A DNA stretch of 64,000 nucleotides from Paenibacillus alvei DSM 29 (lineage in GTDB: Bacteria > Bacillota > Bacilli > Paenibacillales > Paenibacillaceae), in the NCBI RefSeq assembly GCF_000293805.1, contig NZ_AMBZ01000007.1, forward strand, positions 248,001 through 312,000. The letters run 5' to 3'. Below, piece by piece: positions 25,638-37,100 of the stretch. Made by a program: the position numbers and the translations under genes. Each line of letters opens with the position of its first letter. The first letter of the stretch is position 1. A model generated the notes under the pieces. That model was not told the DNA's origin, ran no database searches, and worked only from the letters and a program-made list of their open reading frames with translations.

Positions 25638-25697
25638 GAATCGTGTTTGGTGGAAGAGTGGGCCAAATCTTCAAACTGAGCGCGATTCTTTTGTTTT
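25638..25697 (+). terminator. Intra-locus terminator before the MFS gene
   Basis: GAATCG (25638-25643) pairs with CGATTC (25683-25688), enclosing a TTGG/CCAA stem, and is followed by TTTTGTTTT. Such a site inside an antibiotic operon fits control by processive antitermination. Confidence 0.5.
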
Positions 25698-25717
25698 AGC
25701 TCTCGACTGGAGGAAAA

Positions 25718-26967
25718 ATGGAGAATACAAGCGAACCTAAAAAGCGGTTATGGTCGATGAATTTCTTTTTGCTCTGGCAAGGTCAACTGGTTTCCACTTT
25801 AGGCGACTCGATCTATGAAATCGCCTTAACCTTTTGGATACTCTACGAAACAGGCTCACCAGGACTGATGGGGGCGTTGCTCGCGACATCATTGCTGCCT
25901 AAAGTCCTCATATCTCCTTTTGCCGGTGTAATTGTAGATCGCACAGATAGAAGGAAAATGATATTATTAATGGATTTCATTCGAGGAGTATGTATTCTTT
26001 TTGTAGGGATTGCAGCTATCTTTGGATTTCTTGAAATTTGGATGGCTTTTGTTGCGGGGATTATTCTTGGCGGATGTGCGGCGTTTTTCAATCCCGCAGT
26101 TACTTCAACGATTCCAGATATCGTCCCCACATCTCAGATTGTACAGGCAAGTGCCAATGTAAGCATGTTGCGTGCAATTTCTCAAATCATTGGGCCCTCA
26201 TCTGGCGGGGTGTTGTATCATCTCGTAGGACCGCCAATTCTATTCTTATGCAATGGCATATCTTATATGATTTCATTTGTCCTCACCTTTTTTATGAAAA
26301 TTCCAAAGTCAACGAGTCAGGATCAACAATATAATTTGTGGCAGGATATGAAGGACGGATTTTCGTACATCTGGAAGATGAAAGGACTTAGAGACTTAAT
26401 TGTTTTGGCGGGGTTTTTAAACTTTTTGCAACGATAAGTATTGTATTGCTTGCACCGATGTTTAAAAATTCCGAGAGTTTGGGGGAAGTAAGATACGGCA
26501 TTGCGATGGCTATTTTTACGCTAGGTATGCTCGCGGGGATGGTTTTTACATCCGTAATTCGGATTAAGCCCGATAACAGAAGTATGGTTCTTACGGTTTC
26601 AGGGCTATTAGCGGGGATCGTTTTTTTGACCGCGGTCATGATGAACAACTTTGTCGTCATGGCTATCTTGTTATTTATCGGCGGTATATTCAATGCACTT
26701 GTCAATGTCTTGATTGAATCGACCGTTCAATTAACAGTTATCCAGGAAATGAGGGGCAAGGTGTCCTCTATAAAGGGAACGCTTACAATGGGACTTTCAC
26801 CGTTGGCCATGTTTATTGGCGGCCTTCTAGGTGAGTTTTTCCCGATTAAATCCATCGTATTTTCTGGCTTTATGGCAATGACCGTCTTGTTCATCCCTTT
26901 ATTTTTCTTGAAATCATTTAAATCTTTTATTCAATTCAATCCGGAACAACAAAAAATTGGCGCGTAA
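25718..26967 (+). pseudogene. MFS exporter of the PKS-NRPS locus, frameshifted
   Basis: GGAGG precedes ATG 25718. The frame gives an MFS_3/enterobactin-exporter-type protein (WQGQLVSTLGDSIYEIALTF, VIVDRTDRRKMILLMDF, five or six helices) that ends at 26437. A T run at 26423-26427 is one base short: adding a T gives LNFFATISIVLLAPMFKNSE and joins the frame running to 26967, for a normal 416-residue, 12-helix exporter. It probably exports the product of the adjacent synthetase. The break may be a sequencing error. Confidence 0.8.
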
Positions 26968-27003
26968 TCAGTAGATCACTTTAGAGGAAAAGGAAGTGAC
27001 TGT

Positions 27004-30000
27004 ATGGAGCAAGAGATTGATAAATATAAATCAGCTCTCAAAAAAGCTGCAGCTAAAATAGAAGAGCTGTCCACGATCATCCAAGATCAGAAGAGCAGCG
27101 AAGAAATTGCTGTAATCGGCTATTCATGTCGTTTTCCAGGTGATGCTTGGAATCCTGAAGGATATTGGCATGTAATGGCTAACAGGATGGATTCTGTTAC
27201 AGAAATCAAACCGGATCGATTTGACTATCGTACCTATTACAGCGACAATCCTGAAGATGATGGGAAAATGATCACAAAAAACGCCTCATTTTTGCGGGAT
27301 AACATAAAAGATTTTGATAATATTCATTTCGGCTTATCTGCCCTAGAAGCTGCTTCTATAGACCCTCAGCACCGGCTTTTATTGGAGGTTAGCTGGGAGG
27401 CACTAGAGAATTCAGCTTTGAATATAGAGGAGCTTAAGGGGAGCAGGACTGGTGTGTTTATTGGAATAAGCGCCTACGAATATGCCAACGCCGAATTGTA
27501 TTCAGGCGATGCTTCCGATATTACGGCATACTCTACGGCCGGAGTCTCACTCAGTTCCGCAGCTGGTAGATTGTCGTATTTCTATGACTTCAAAGGGCCG
27601 GCCATCATCTGTGATACCGCTTGCTCTTCTTCCATTTCAGCTTTGAATATGGCCGTAGACAGCTTGCGGAATAATCAGTGCGACATGGCTATTGTCGGGG
27701 GCTCTAATCTATTGCTTACACCAGAGCCATTTATCGGACTTTCCAAATTCAGCGGTTTATCTAAGGATGGAAAATGCAGAGCATTTGATCATGAGGCAGA
27801 TGGTTTTGGAAGAGGCGAGGGCTGTGGCGTCATCATACTTAAAAGATGCAAAGACGCTAAACAAGCAGGAAATGAAGTTGTGGCCCTGATCAAAAATGTA
27901 GTGATTGGACAAGATGGCAAGTCCAACGGCTTTACGGCTCCTAACGGGCTGTCTCAACAGGGCGTAATGAAACAGGCGCTGCAAAATGCCAAGTTAACGA
28001 TCAATGATATCGATTATATTGAAACGCATGGAGCGGGAACGCCGCTAGGCGACTTGATCGAAATCCAGTCGTTATCGGAGGTTTTTAAGAATAAAAAGGC
28101 TCCTCTCCTGATCGGATCTGCCAAACCGAATATAGGGCATTTAGAAGCCGCGTCTGGAATGGCCTCGTTAATTAAAGTTATTATGTCAATCGAGCATAAG
28201 AAAATCTTGCCGAACATCTACTATAAAAACCCCAATAAGAACATTTCGTGGGGAAAAGTTAAGATCGCAGACGAACTCATGGCTTGGCATAAGCCTGAAG
28301 GAGTCAGAAGAGCTGGTATTAGTTCTTTTGGGTTTAGCGGCACCTTGGCGCATGTTATTCTTGAGGAGCCCCCTCTGCCGCAGAGCAAGGATGAGCAGTT
28401 GGATGAATTGCCATCACACCTGTTAACCTTGTCAGCCAAGAGTGAAAAGGCGCTAAAAGAATATGTGAGTATGATGAAGGAGCATCTGATAAAGAATACA
28501 GACTCTGTTGGAGATATTGCGTATACGACCAATATTAGCCGATCATTTTTAAACTACAGATTTGCGGCAGTCGGGAAAAGCAAAGAAGAATTAGTAGATA
28601 GAATGGAACTGGTGCTAAGCGGCGACATCGACCATGAGCTTCTTATCCAAAAGAGCACGGCCAAAGACAAGAAAATTGCCTTTTTATTTACAGGACAGGG
28701 CTCCATCTATGAAGCGATTGCAAGAGAGTTTTATACATTGTCCAGTACGTTTAAAGAAACGATGAATGTGTGCAATGAGAAGTTTAACTCCATACTTGGC
28801 CTATCCATACTTGATGGAATCTATGGGGAAGACCCGACCCTGCTCAGTAGACCGCTATATTCACAGGCGGCCATATTCTCGGTTGAGTATGCCTTAACGA
28901 AGCTGTGGGGTACGTTAGGTGTTAAGCCTGACGTCATCATTGGTCACAGCATAGGTGAGTATACAGCAGCCTGCTATGCAGGATTGCTTAGCCTAGATGA
29001 TGTGATTCTAATGATTGCGCAGCGTGGAAAAATGATGGAATCGATTGATGTCGAAGGCAAGATGGTCGTCATCCTTACAAATGTGGAATACGTGCGAGCT
29101 GCATTGGAGGAGAGCGGATGCAAACATGTAACAATCGCTGCGATTAATGCTCCTGACAATGTTACGATCTCGGGCCGAAATGATGAGGTAGATCTCGTGA
29201 TTGAAACGTTACAGGCCAAGCACAGAGTCTTTTATAATAAGCTCAATATTCCTCATCCCTATCACTCCATGTTAATGAAGGAATATGAAGGCATGTATGA
29301 GAAGGGCATCGGAGATATTACATTCTCAAGCTTACAGATACCGATGATATCCAGCATTACAGGAAGATTGGAAAATGAAGAGATGCTGGGCACAAGCAAG
29401 TATTGGGTAGAGCATCTATCAAAACCGGTTGATTTCCAGCGTGCAGTTCAAGAAGCAAAACGACTTGGCGTCGACATCTTTATTGAAATCGGTGGGGATG
29501 CAACCTTAAGTGTATTAGCCAACCAATGTCTGCATGATGATGATATCTTGTTTTTGCCTTCCATGAGAAGAGAAGCAGAGGATTATGCGCAATTCTTACT
29601 CTCTGTCTCAGCTCTGTTTAGGAATGGAATGGATTTGGATTGGAACACATTCTATAAATCTTATGCGAAAAGTAAAGTTAAGCTCCCCAATTATCCATTT
29701 CAAAAGAAGGAGCTTTGGCGCGAGGGAAGGAGAATGAAGCGCAACGACAGTGTCCCCATGCAAGTAACGGGAACAGCCAAGGACATAAAAGCAGTGCCTC
29801 AAACTTCACAGTATGTGCAGACTCCGCAGATTCCACAAAAGCCTCTAAGTCGCGACTTGCGGCCTAACCCAAAAGAAAAAATCAAATCGGAATTAAAAGA
29901 AATGATCATCATTTTAACAGGGCTAAAGATCGAAGAAATCGAGGATGATCTCAACCTGCTTACACTTGGCTTTGATTCTTTAGTACTCATTCAGCTCAAT

Positions 30001-33000
30001 AAACAGATTTCGAATAAGTTTAATCTCTCGATTACTTTAAATGAGTTTTTTATCAACCTGGATACCGTTGAAAAGATAACCGAGCATATTAGCAAACATA
30101 CCGATTGGGCCGAGGATGAAGACGAGAGCGTAACGGTTGCTGAGCGTGTGTCCGGCGAGCCGGTGAGTGAGATTCATGCTGAAGAGCAGATGAATAGCTT
30201 GAAGGCTGTAGGCAAGGAACAGCGTTACTCGTTAGGTTCGTTCAATGGTGTGGACGCCTTGCAGAGTATCTTTACTACGCAGATGCAAATTATGTCGGAG
30301 CAGCTGGCTGTTCTAAAGAATCTGACAAATCCAACAAATCCCGGACAGATGCAGCCGGCAGACAACAAGCTGCCAAGCTTGAAGCAGAACGAGGTCACTG
30401 TGAGCAGCCCAAAGTCTGCTCCGGTGGCGGTGGACACCAAAAGCCACTATGTCCCCTACAAAAAACTTGATTTAATTGATAGTGAAAATTTCAATGATTT
30501 GCAGCTTACCTATATTCGAAATATAGAGAAAAAGTATACAAGCTTTACTCCAAAATCAAAAGAGAACATCCAAAGATTCAGAAAAGTATATGCAAATAAT
30601 CGAAATGTAGCGGGATTCAGGCCGATCATGAAGGAAATGATTTATCAGATTGTGGCTGACGCCGGACAGGGATCGAAGCTTCGCGATATTGATGGAAATA
30701 GCATTATTGATGTAACGATGGGCTTTGGCGTTAACTTGCTTGGACATAACCCGAGCTTTATCAATGAAGCATTGACGGAGGAGCTCCTCAGAGGAATGCC
30801 TCTAGGTCCAATGGGCAGGCTGGCCGGGACGGTTGCAGAACAAATCAGCCATTTAACAGGTGTCGAGAGGGTAGCTTTCTATAACTCGGGTACAGAAGCC
30901 AATATGGTCGCTGTACGAATTGCGCGTGCCAGCACGGGAAAGAAGAAAATCGTTACTTTTGCGGGCTCCTATCACGGCACATATGATGGCTTGCTTGGAT
31001 TGTCCTCGATTGGAGAGGATGGAAGCCTGACAACGATCCCATTGGCACCAGGTATTATGGACAGCGTAGTTAGTGATTTAGTCATGTTGAATTACAATCA
31101 AGCAGCTTCCTTGGAATATATCAGGAATCACGCGAATGAGATAGCTGGTGTCTTAGTAGAAACGGTTCAAAGCCGAAGACCTGATGTTCAGCCCAAGGAA
31201 TTTCTTCAGAAGTTAAGGCAAATCACGGAGGATAACGGGATAGCGCTTATATTCGACGAGATTATTACCGGCTTTCGAATTGATCCAGGAGGAGCCCAAG
31301 CGTATTTTGGCATCAAAGCTGATATCGTAACCTATGGAAAGGTCATTGGCGGCGGAATGCCTATCGGGGTTGTATCTGGCAAGTCAGCGTTTATGGACTG
31401 TATTGATGGAGGCATGTGGAGCTTTGGCGATACGTCAGTTCCGCCTTGTGAGCAAAAGAGAACCTTTGTGGCTGGAACCTTTTCGCATCATCCGTTGGCC
31501 ATGGCCGCGGCTCACGCTACATTAACCTATATAACGGAAAATAAGGATACGCTTTATGACAGGCTGAATAAGAAAACCAATGATTTTGTGCATCGAGTCA
31601 ACACCTATTTCGAAAATCAACATGTCCCTATAAAAGTAGTGAATTTTGGTTCCTTATTCCGATTTGTGTTTCGAGGAGATTTCGAAATCTTTTTCTTTGG
31701 TTTGCTGGAGAAGGGGGTATACGTCTGGGAAGGCCGGAATTGCTTCTTCTCAACCGAACACTCGGATGCGGATATCGATTATCTATTTGAAGCGATAAAA
31801 ATGACTATTGAAGAGATGCGCCAAGCCGGATATTTTGGCGACTCTCCATGGAGCCAACACGAAAATCGAGAGATTCAAATTCAATCCTCTCAAAAGGAAT
31901 TTCAGCAATCCATACTTCCTATGTCAATTATCCAGCAGCGTTTATTCACACTGAGCTCCATCGGCAAAGACGACCCCTACAATATGGTGACCGTCTTAAA
32001 GGTGAGAGGTGCACTGGATCGTCATCAATTCGAGACCGTACTCAATGAAATCGTGAGTCGTCATGAAAGCTTGCGAACACGCCTATTTGTTGAAGACGGG
32101 GAGTTTAAGCAAGAGATTCTTGAACAAGTGGATTTTAAAATTGAGGTTGTTAAAAAGGGCTTCCAAGAGGAACTGGATGATCTCATCGAACAATTCGTTA
32201 CACCGTTTGACCTAGCGGAAGCTCCTTTGTTCAAGGTCATCTTGATTGATGAAGGAGCTTATGAAGGTACGTTGATTTTCAACTTTCATCATACGATAGC
32301 AGACGGAATCTCGATGAGCATCTTTGTGCAGGAATTTATGCGCTTATATGCGAATGAGCGTCTTTTGCCTGTGAATAAACAGTATAGAGATTTTGTTGAG
32401 TGGGAAACGCAGTATTTGGCGTCGAACGAGTGTAAGCACGGTGAACAATACTGGCTTACCAAATTATCCAGAGATATTAGCGTCCTGAAGCTCCCAGCCG
32501 ATTATCCAGCCCCTGCAGATTCGGATTTTGCGGCCAATACCGTCCATATGAAACTTGGCTCAGAATTGGTTCGTGATTTGAAATCAGTGTCTGCCCGCCA
32601 TCAATGCTCTTTATTTATGTTGCTGGCTGCAGCGTTTACTCTTTTACTGAAAAAATTAACCGGAAATGAAGAAATATGCATAGGCACCCCTGTTACCAAC
32701 CGAGCAGAGGGTTCGTTTCATGACAGCATTGGTATGTTCACCAACACCATGGTATTGAAAAACAATCTGTCGGATAAGAAGACGTTCACAGCATTTTTAA
32801 AGGAAGTCAAACAAAATTGTTTAGAAGCCTATTCCCACATGTACTATCCGTTCAACTTTTTGGCAAGTTACATGAAAAAAGCGAAAAACAGCAGGGAAGG
32901 CTTCATTAATGTAAGGTTTGTCTATGAAAAAACGGATGAAAGAGTACTCGCGATCGATAATGTAGAAATTACACCTTATGCGTATAAAACGAAATTCTCC

Positions 33001-34173
33001 GATTTTGATTTTGTCATTGAAATTCTTGAGGAAAATGGCGTCTTTCACATGGGTATGACTTATAAAACATGCCTATTTAAAGAAGAGACGGTCGCGAGAT
33101 GGGGGCAAGACTATAGCCGTATTTTAGAGTTCATCACCCATAACGATCATAACGATAACTCTGGCCTTACGCTCAAGGATATTGGGAATTTCGGACAAGA
33201 AGAAGCGGGAAAGCATACCTTGGATGGAAGGCCCGCTCGTGATGCATTGCCGGTGCTCTCAGGACGAGTCGGTGCTGTTGTAAGCAATGAGGCTCCGCGC
33301 AATGAGATCGAAGAGGAGATAGCAACGATCTGGAAAGTGACTTTGGGCTCAAATTCAATCGGCTTCAACGATGACTTCTTCCAAAAGGGTGGGGATTCGA
33401 TTAAAGCTATCCAACTAATATCTCGAGCTAGAGCCAAAGGCTACATTTTCGAAGTTGATCATTTATACAAAAACCCCACGATCAAGCAGCTAGTAAACTG
33501 GATTGAGCAGCAGCGTATCAAGCATAGTGAGGAATCCTCAGCAGGGGAAGTAACGTTAACTCCGATTCAGAAATGGTTTTTTGAACAAGAACATACAGAT
33601 CAACATCATTGGTGCCAAACTAAAATGCTGCACAGGGAAGCCGGCCTCCAGGCTGACATTGTAAAAAAGGTTTTTGATCAACTGCTCATCCATCATGATG
33701 CATTGCGAATGGTGTACAAGAATGATAACGGCAATGTCATGCAAGTCATTCGAGATACCGGTAAAAACCTGTATGACTTGCATGTATATGAGAGCATATC
33801 GGATCAAGAAGTTATCGGAACATGCAAGGAGATTCAAAGCAGCATGGAGCTCGAAAAAGGCCCGTTAGTTAGACTAGGCTTGTTCAGGACGAGTGCGGGA
33901 GATAAGTTATTCATTGCCATTCATGGTCTTGTCATTGATGAGATGTCTTGGCGTATCCTGCTCGAAGATTTCTCGAATGGCTATATACAGGCGGAAGAAG
34001 GATTAAGCATCGCTTTTGCCAAGAAAACGACATCCTTCAAGGATTGGTCAGAAAAACTTCATGAATCTGCAAACTCTTACCGTGTAAAAAGTCAGGCTGA
34101 ATATTGGAAAAGCTTACATGAGACGAACCTCAAAAAATTGCCAAGGGAAAGAGGTAAACTTGCATGGAGTTGA
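27004..34173 (+). CDS. Hybrid PKS-NRPS: docking-KS-AT-ACP-aminotransferase-C-PCP-E(N-half)
   Basis: This 2389-residue megasynthase begins with a coiled-coil docking helix (1-30), implying an upstream PKS partner now absent. Domains: KS about 36-455 (Cys207 in DTACSSS, His342, His379); AT about 545-860 (Ser649 in GHSIGE; HPYH at the HAFH position suggests malonyl); ACP (Ser992 in GFDSL); PLP aminotransferase about 1185-1605 (Lys1446), which would put an amino group on the beta carbon as in iturin synthetases; C about 1635-2060 (FHHTIADG at 1761-1768); PCP (Ser2132 in GGDS); and the first half of an epimerization domain. No adenylation domain separates C and PCP; only a scrap resembling the A10 motif remains (GRPARDALP). 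The E motif reads HGLVIDEMSW, with Gly replacing the catalytic second His. The frame ends inside E and continues one frame over in the next ORF. Confidence 0.9.
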   Translation: MEQEIDKYKSALKKAAAKIEELSTIIQDQKSSEEIAVIGYSCRFPGDAWNPEGYWHVMANRMDSVTEIKPDRFDYRTYYSDNPEDDGKMITKNASFLRDNIKDFDNIHFGLSALEAASIDPQHRLLLEVSWEALENSALNIEELKGSRTGVFIGISAYEYANAELYSGDASDITAYSTAGVSLSSAAGRLSYFYDFKGPAIICDTACSSSISALNMAVDSLRNNQCDMAIVGGSNLLLTPEPFIGLSKFSGLSKDGKCRAFDHEADGFGRGEGCGVIILKRCKDAKQAGNEVVALIKNVVIGQDGKSNGFTAPNGLSQQGVMKQALQNAKLTINDIDYIETHGAGTPLGDLIEIQSLSEVFKNKKAPLLIGSAKPNIGHLEAASGMASLIKVIMSIEHKKILPNIYYKNPNKNISWGKVKIADELMAWHKPEGVRRAGISSFGFSGTLAHVILEEPPLPQSKDEQLDELPSHLLTLSAKSEKALKEYVSMMKEHLIKNTDSVGDIAYTTNISRSFLNYRFAAVGKSKEELVDRMELVLSGDIDHELLIQKSTAKDKKIAFLFTGQGSIYEAIAREFYTLSSTFKETMNVCNEKFNSILGLSILDGIYGEDPTLLSRPLYSQAAIFSVEYALTKLWGTLGVKPDVIIGHSIGEYTAACYAGLLSLDDVILMIAQRGKMMESIDVEGKMVVILTNVEYVRAALEESGCKHVTIAAINAPDNVTISGRNDEVDLVIETLQAKHRVFYNKLNIPHPYHSMLMKEYEGMYEKGIGDITFSSLQIPMISSITGRLENEEMLGTSKYWVEHLSKPVDFQRAVQEAKRLGVDIFIEIGGDATLSVLANQCLHDDDILFLPSMRREAEDYAQFLLSVSALFRNGMDLDWNTFYKSYAKSKVKLPNYPFQKKELWREGRRMKRNDSVPMQVTGTAKDIKAVPQTSQYVQTPQIPQKPLSRDLRPNPKEKIKSELKEMIIILTGLKIEEIEDDLNLLTLGFDSLVLIQLNKQISNKFNLSITLNEFFINLDTVEKITEHISKHTDWAEDEDESVTVAERVSGEPVSEIHAEEQMNSLKAVGKEQRYSLGSFNGVDALQSIFTTQMQIMSEQLAVLKNLTNPTNPGQMQPADNKLPSLKQNEVTVSSPKSAPVAVDTKSHYVPYKKLDLIDSENFNDLQLTYIRNIEKKYTSFTPKSKENIQRFRKVYANNRNVAGFRPIMKEMIYQIVADAGQGSKLRDIDGNSIIDVTMGFGVNLLGHNPSFINEALTEELLRGMPLGPMGRLAGTVAEQISHLTGVERVAFYNSGTEANMVAVRIARASTGKKKIVTFAGSYHGTYDGLLGLSSIGEDGSLTTIPLAPGIMDSVVSDLVMLNYNQAASLEYIRNHANEIAGVLVETVQSRRPDVQPKEFLQKLRQITEDNGIALIFDEIITGFRIDPGGAQAYFGIKADIVTYGKVIGGGMPIGVVSGKSAFMDCIDGGMWSFGDTSVPPCEQKRTFVAGTFSHHPLAMAAAHATLTYITENKDTLYDRLNKKTNDFVHRVNTYFENQHVPIKVVNFGSLFRFVFRGDFEIFFFGLLEKGVYVWEGRNCFFSTEHSDADIDYLFEAIKMTIEEMRQAGYFGDSPWSQHENREIQIQSSQKEFQQSILPMSIIQQRLFTLSSIGKDDPYNMVTVLKVRGALDRHQFETVLNEIVSRHESLRTRLFVEDGEFKQEILEQVDFKIEVVKKGFQEELDDLIEQFVTPFDLAEAPLFKVILIDEGAYEGTLIFNFHHTIADGISMSIFVQEFMRLYANERLLPVNKQYRDFVEWETQYLASNECKHGEQYWLTKLSRDISVLKLPADYPAPADSDFAANTVHMKLGSELVRDLKSVSARHQCSLFMLLAAAFTLLLKKLTGNEEICIGTPVTNRAEGSFHDSIGMFTNTMVLKNNLSDKKTFTAFLKEVKQNCLEAYSHMYYPFNFLASYMKKAKNSREGFINVRFVYEKTDERVLAIDNVEITPYAYKTKFSDFDFVIEILEENGVFHMGMTYKTCLFKEETVARWGQDYSRILEFITHNDHNDNSGLTLKDIGNFGQEEAGKHTLDGRPARDALPVLSGRVGAVVSNEAPRNEIEEEIATIWKVTLGSNSIGFNDDFFQKGGDSIKAIQLISRARAKGYIFEVDHLYKNPTIKQLVNWIEQQRIKHSEESSAGEVTLTPIQKWFFEQEHTDQHHWCQTKMLHREAGLQADIVKKVFDQLLIHHDALRMVYKNDNGNVMQVIRDTGKNLYDLHVYESISDQEVIGTCKEIQSSMELEKGPLVRLGLFRTSAGDKLFIAIHGLVIDEMSWRILLEDFSNGYIQAEEGLSIAFAKKTTSFKDWSEKLHESANSYRVKSQAEYWKSLHETNLKKLPRERGKLAWS

Positions 34174-37100
34174 ACAAACAAGTTCAAGAGCTTGGTGTAC
34201 AAGTTACCGGTGATTTGCTGGAAAGGCTCAACAAAGCCTATCGCACGGATTTTCTTGACATTTTACTAGCCGCCTTAGCCCTGACAATCCGTGATTGGAC
34301 AAGAGAAGCGAACACGCTGATTAGCTTAATAAGCCAGGAGAGAGATGGATTGTTCCACGCTATGGATGTGAGCAGAACGGTAGGATGCTTCAGTTCACAA
34401 TTTCCGGTTGTGCTCAAAGCTTACGATGATCTCGGTGATACAATCAAGCATACGAAAGACATGCTGCGGAAGATTCCCAATCAGGGAAGGTTCTATGGGG
34501 TCTTCAAGTACCTATCCAGTGAAGACTTTCACGATGTAACGCCTGAAATTAGCTTCAAATATGTAGGAAGAAGCGATCAAGCTGCAAGAGAAAATGGATT
34601 TGAGATCATAAATCATGGTTTCAATGACCACTCCTCCAGTTATCTTGCAAGCATCCATTCGTTGGATATGGAAGCCATACTCATTGCCGACCAAATAATG
34701 ATCTCGATTTCCTATAGACAGGATGAGTTTTATCCAGGAACTGTCGAAAAGCTGCTGAGCGTATATCAAGATCACTTGATCCGTCTAATCGATCATTGTT
34801 CAGCCAAACAGGAAGCAGAAATCACCGTAACCGATATTACGCTAGAAGACATCACAATGGCAGAATTGCATGTATACAAGGATGAGCTTCACAATATTAA
34901 GAACATCTACCCTCTTGCGCCTATGCAAGAGGGTATGCTTTATCATGCTTTGTCGGATGAACAGGATACGTACATTAAATTGTCTTGTTTTCAGGTTGAA
35001 GGGCAAATCGATTTGGAAATGCTCGATCGGGCTTTTAACCTTGTTATCGACCGGCATGATATTTTAAGAACGACGTTTGACTATTCCGCATTCAAGCAAA
35101 ATATGCAGGTGGTTTATAAAAAGCGAAGCGCAGCGGTTGAGTATATGGATATTACGAATCGTGGCGATGATCATGAAGCCTATTTGGAACAATTAATCAA
35201 GCAATATCGAACAAGACGCTTTGATTTAAGCAAGGATATGCTGCTGCGTATTGTGCTTGTTCGAATGCAGGAGAAAAGATACAGCATGATCTTTCATCTG
35301 CATCATATTTTGATGGACGGCTGGTGCAACAGCTTAATTCTCATCGAATTATTTCAAATTTATAATGAATTAAAGCTTGGCCTAAAGGCGAATCTGAACG
35401 AGGCAGTGCCGTATTCTGCTTATATCGACTGGTTGAAAAACAAAGATATCGTTGAGTCAAAAGCGTACTGGAAGGATTACTTGCAAGCATGCAAAGAAGT
35501 CACAAAGATGCCTTTTGAAAAAGAGAATAAAACAAATGAAGTTATGCTGAAAGAGAAGGCACTGGTTTGGGACAAAGAAAAAACGTCACACATCGTACGC
35601 CTTGCCCAGGAGAGTAGAGTAACAGTAAATACAATCGTTCAAAGCATATGGGCGATTCTCCTTAGCAAATACAACAATTCGGATGACATTGTATATGGTT
35701 ATGTCGTATCAGGCAGAAATGCGGAAATCGAAGGCGTGGAAGTGATTCCAGGACTGTTTATTAATACAATCCCGCTTCGTGTGCGCTTTACAGACAACTT
35801 GCGATATCAAGATTTGGTGAAGCGCATAAGCAGCAATACACTGCAAAACGGCAAGCATGATTATGTAAGCCTCGCTGAAATTCAAAATCAGAGTGAAATG
35901 AAAAGCGATTTGATTAGCAGCCTCCTTGTATTTGAGAATTACCCGATTGATGAGAAGCAATTAAACGAAGAAATTTTGAAAAACAATGATTTAAAAATAC
36001 TGAATTCCGTGTTTGTATTGCCTCATCAGCTTATTGAAGGATCGAATTATAACCTAACGCTAGTTGTGACTCAAGACGACAAGTTGACATTCAATTTCAT
36101 CTATAAGGAGAACGCCTTGTTTGAAGCGGGGATTTCAAAGATCATTGGTGCGTTTAATGCTGTTGTTGATCAGATTTTGGAAAACATACAGATGCGCGTT
36201 AAGGAAGTCGAAATTATCGAGGACAGCGAGAAGCAGCAAATTCTCAATGTGTTCAATCAGACGCACAGCCATTATCCGAAGGATAAAACGATCGTTCAGC
36301 TGCTTGAAGAGCAAGCAGACAGGGTGCCGCAGCAAATCGCATTACGCTGCCAGGATGAACAGGTTACGTATCAAGAGCTCAATGAGAGAGCAAATCGTCT
36401 GGCCCATCGTTTAAGACAAAAGGGCGTAGGAAGAAATGTCTTGATTGGGATTATAGGAGAACGTTCGGTGGAGATGGTCATCGGCATTGTAGGTATCCTG
36501 AAGGCGGGCGGCGCTTATTTGCCTCTTGATCGGAAATATCCGGCAAAACGAATGAATACCCTGCTTGCAGATTCCAATACGGGAATTCTTCTGGCTCCAT
36601 CCAATCACGGAGAGATGTTGCGACATCATATCGATAGCCATATCGACATCGTGCATATAGATCAAATCGCTGAAGAGCTGTCGGCTGCAAGCTGCAGCAA
36701 TCCGCAGCAAGTGAACAGCCCCTCTGATTTGGCCTATGTCATGTATACCTCTGGCTCCACAGGAAAACCAAAAGGGGTTATCGTTGGGCATAGAAGTGTT
36801 GTGCGGCTTGTCAAAAACACAAACTACATTGAGTTTGCGGAAGGCGACCGGATTTTACAAACGGGGGCAATGGTTTTTGATGCATCTACATTTGAGATCT
36901 GGGGGGCCTTGCTGAACGGAAGCGGCTTGGTCTTAGTTGACGAGCATATCCTCTTACATGCAGAACGATTAGGGCAGGAAATAAGGAATAACCAAATTAC
37001 AACGATGTGGCTGACCTCGCCATTGTTGAACCAATTGGTTCAACAGGACGTGACGATTTTTGCAGGGCTGAAAAACTTAGTGGTGGGTGGAGATGCACTG

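Noticed and set aside
34164..34173. Natural start-stop overlap creating two NRPS subunits
   Set aside because: The junction lies inside an E domain with no ribosome site or docking segments, so a lost base is the simpler explanation.
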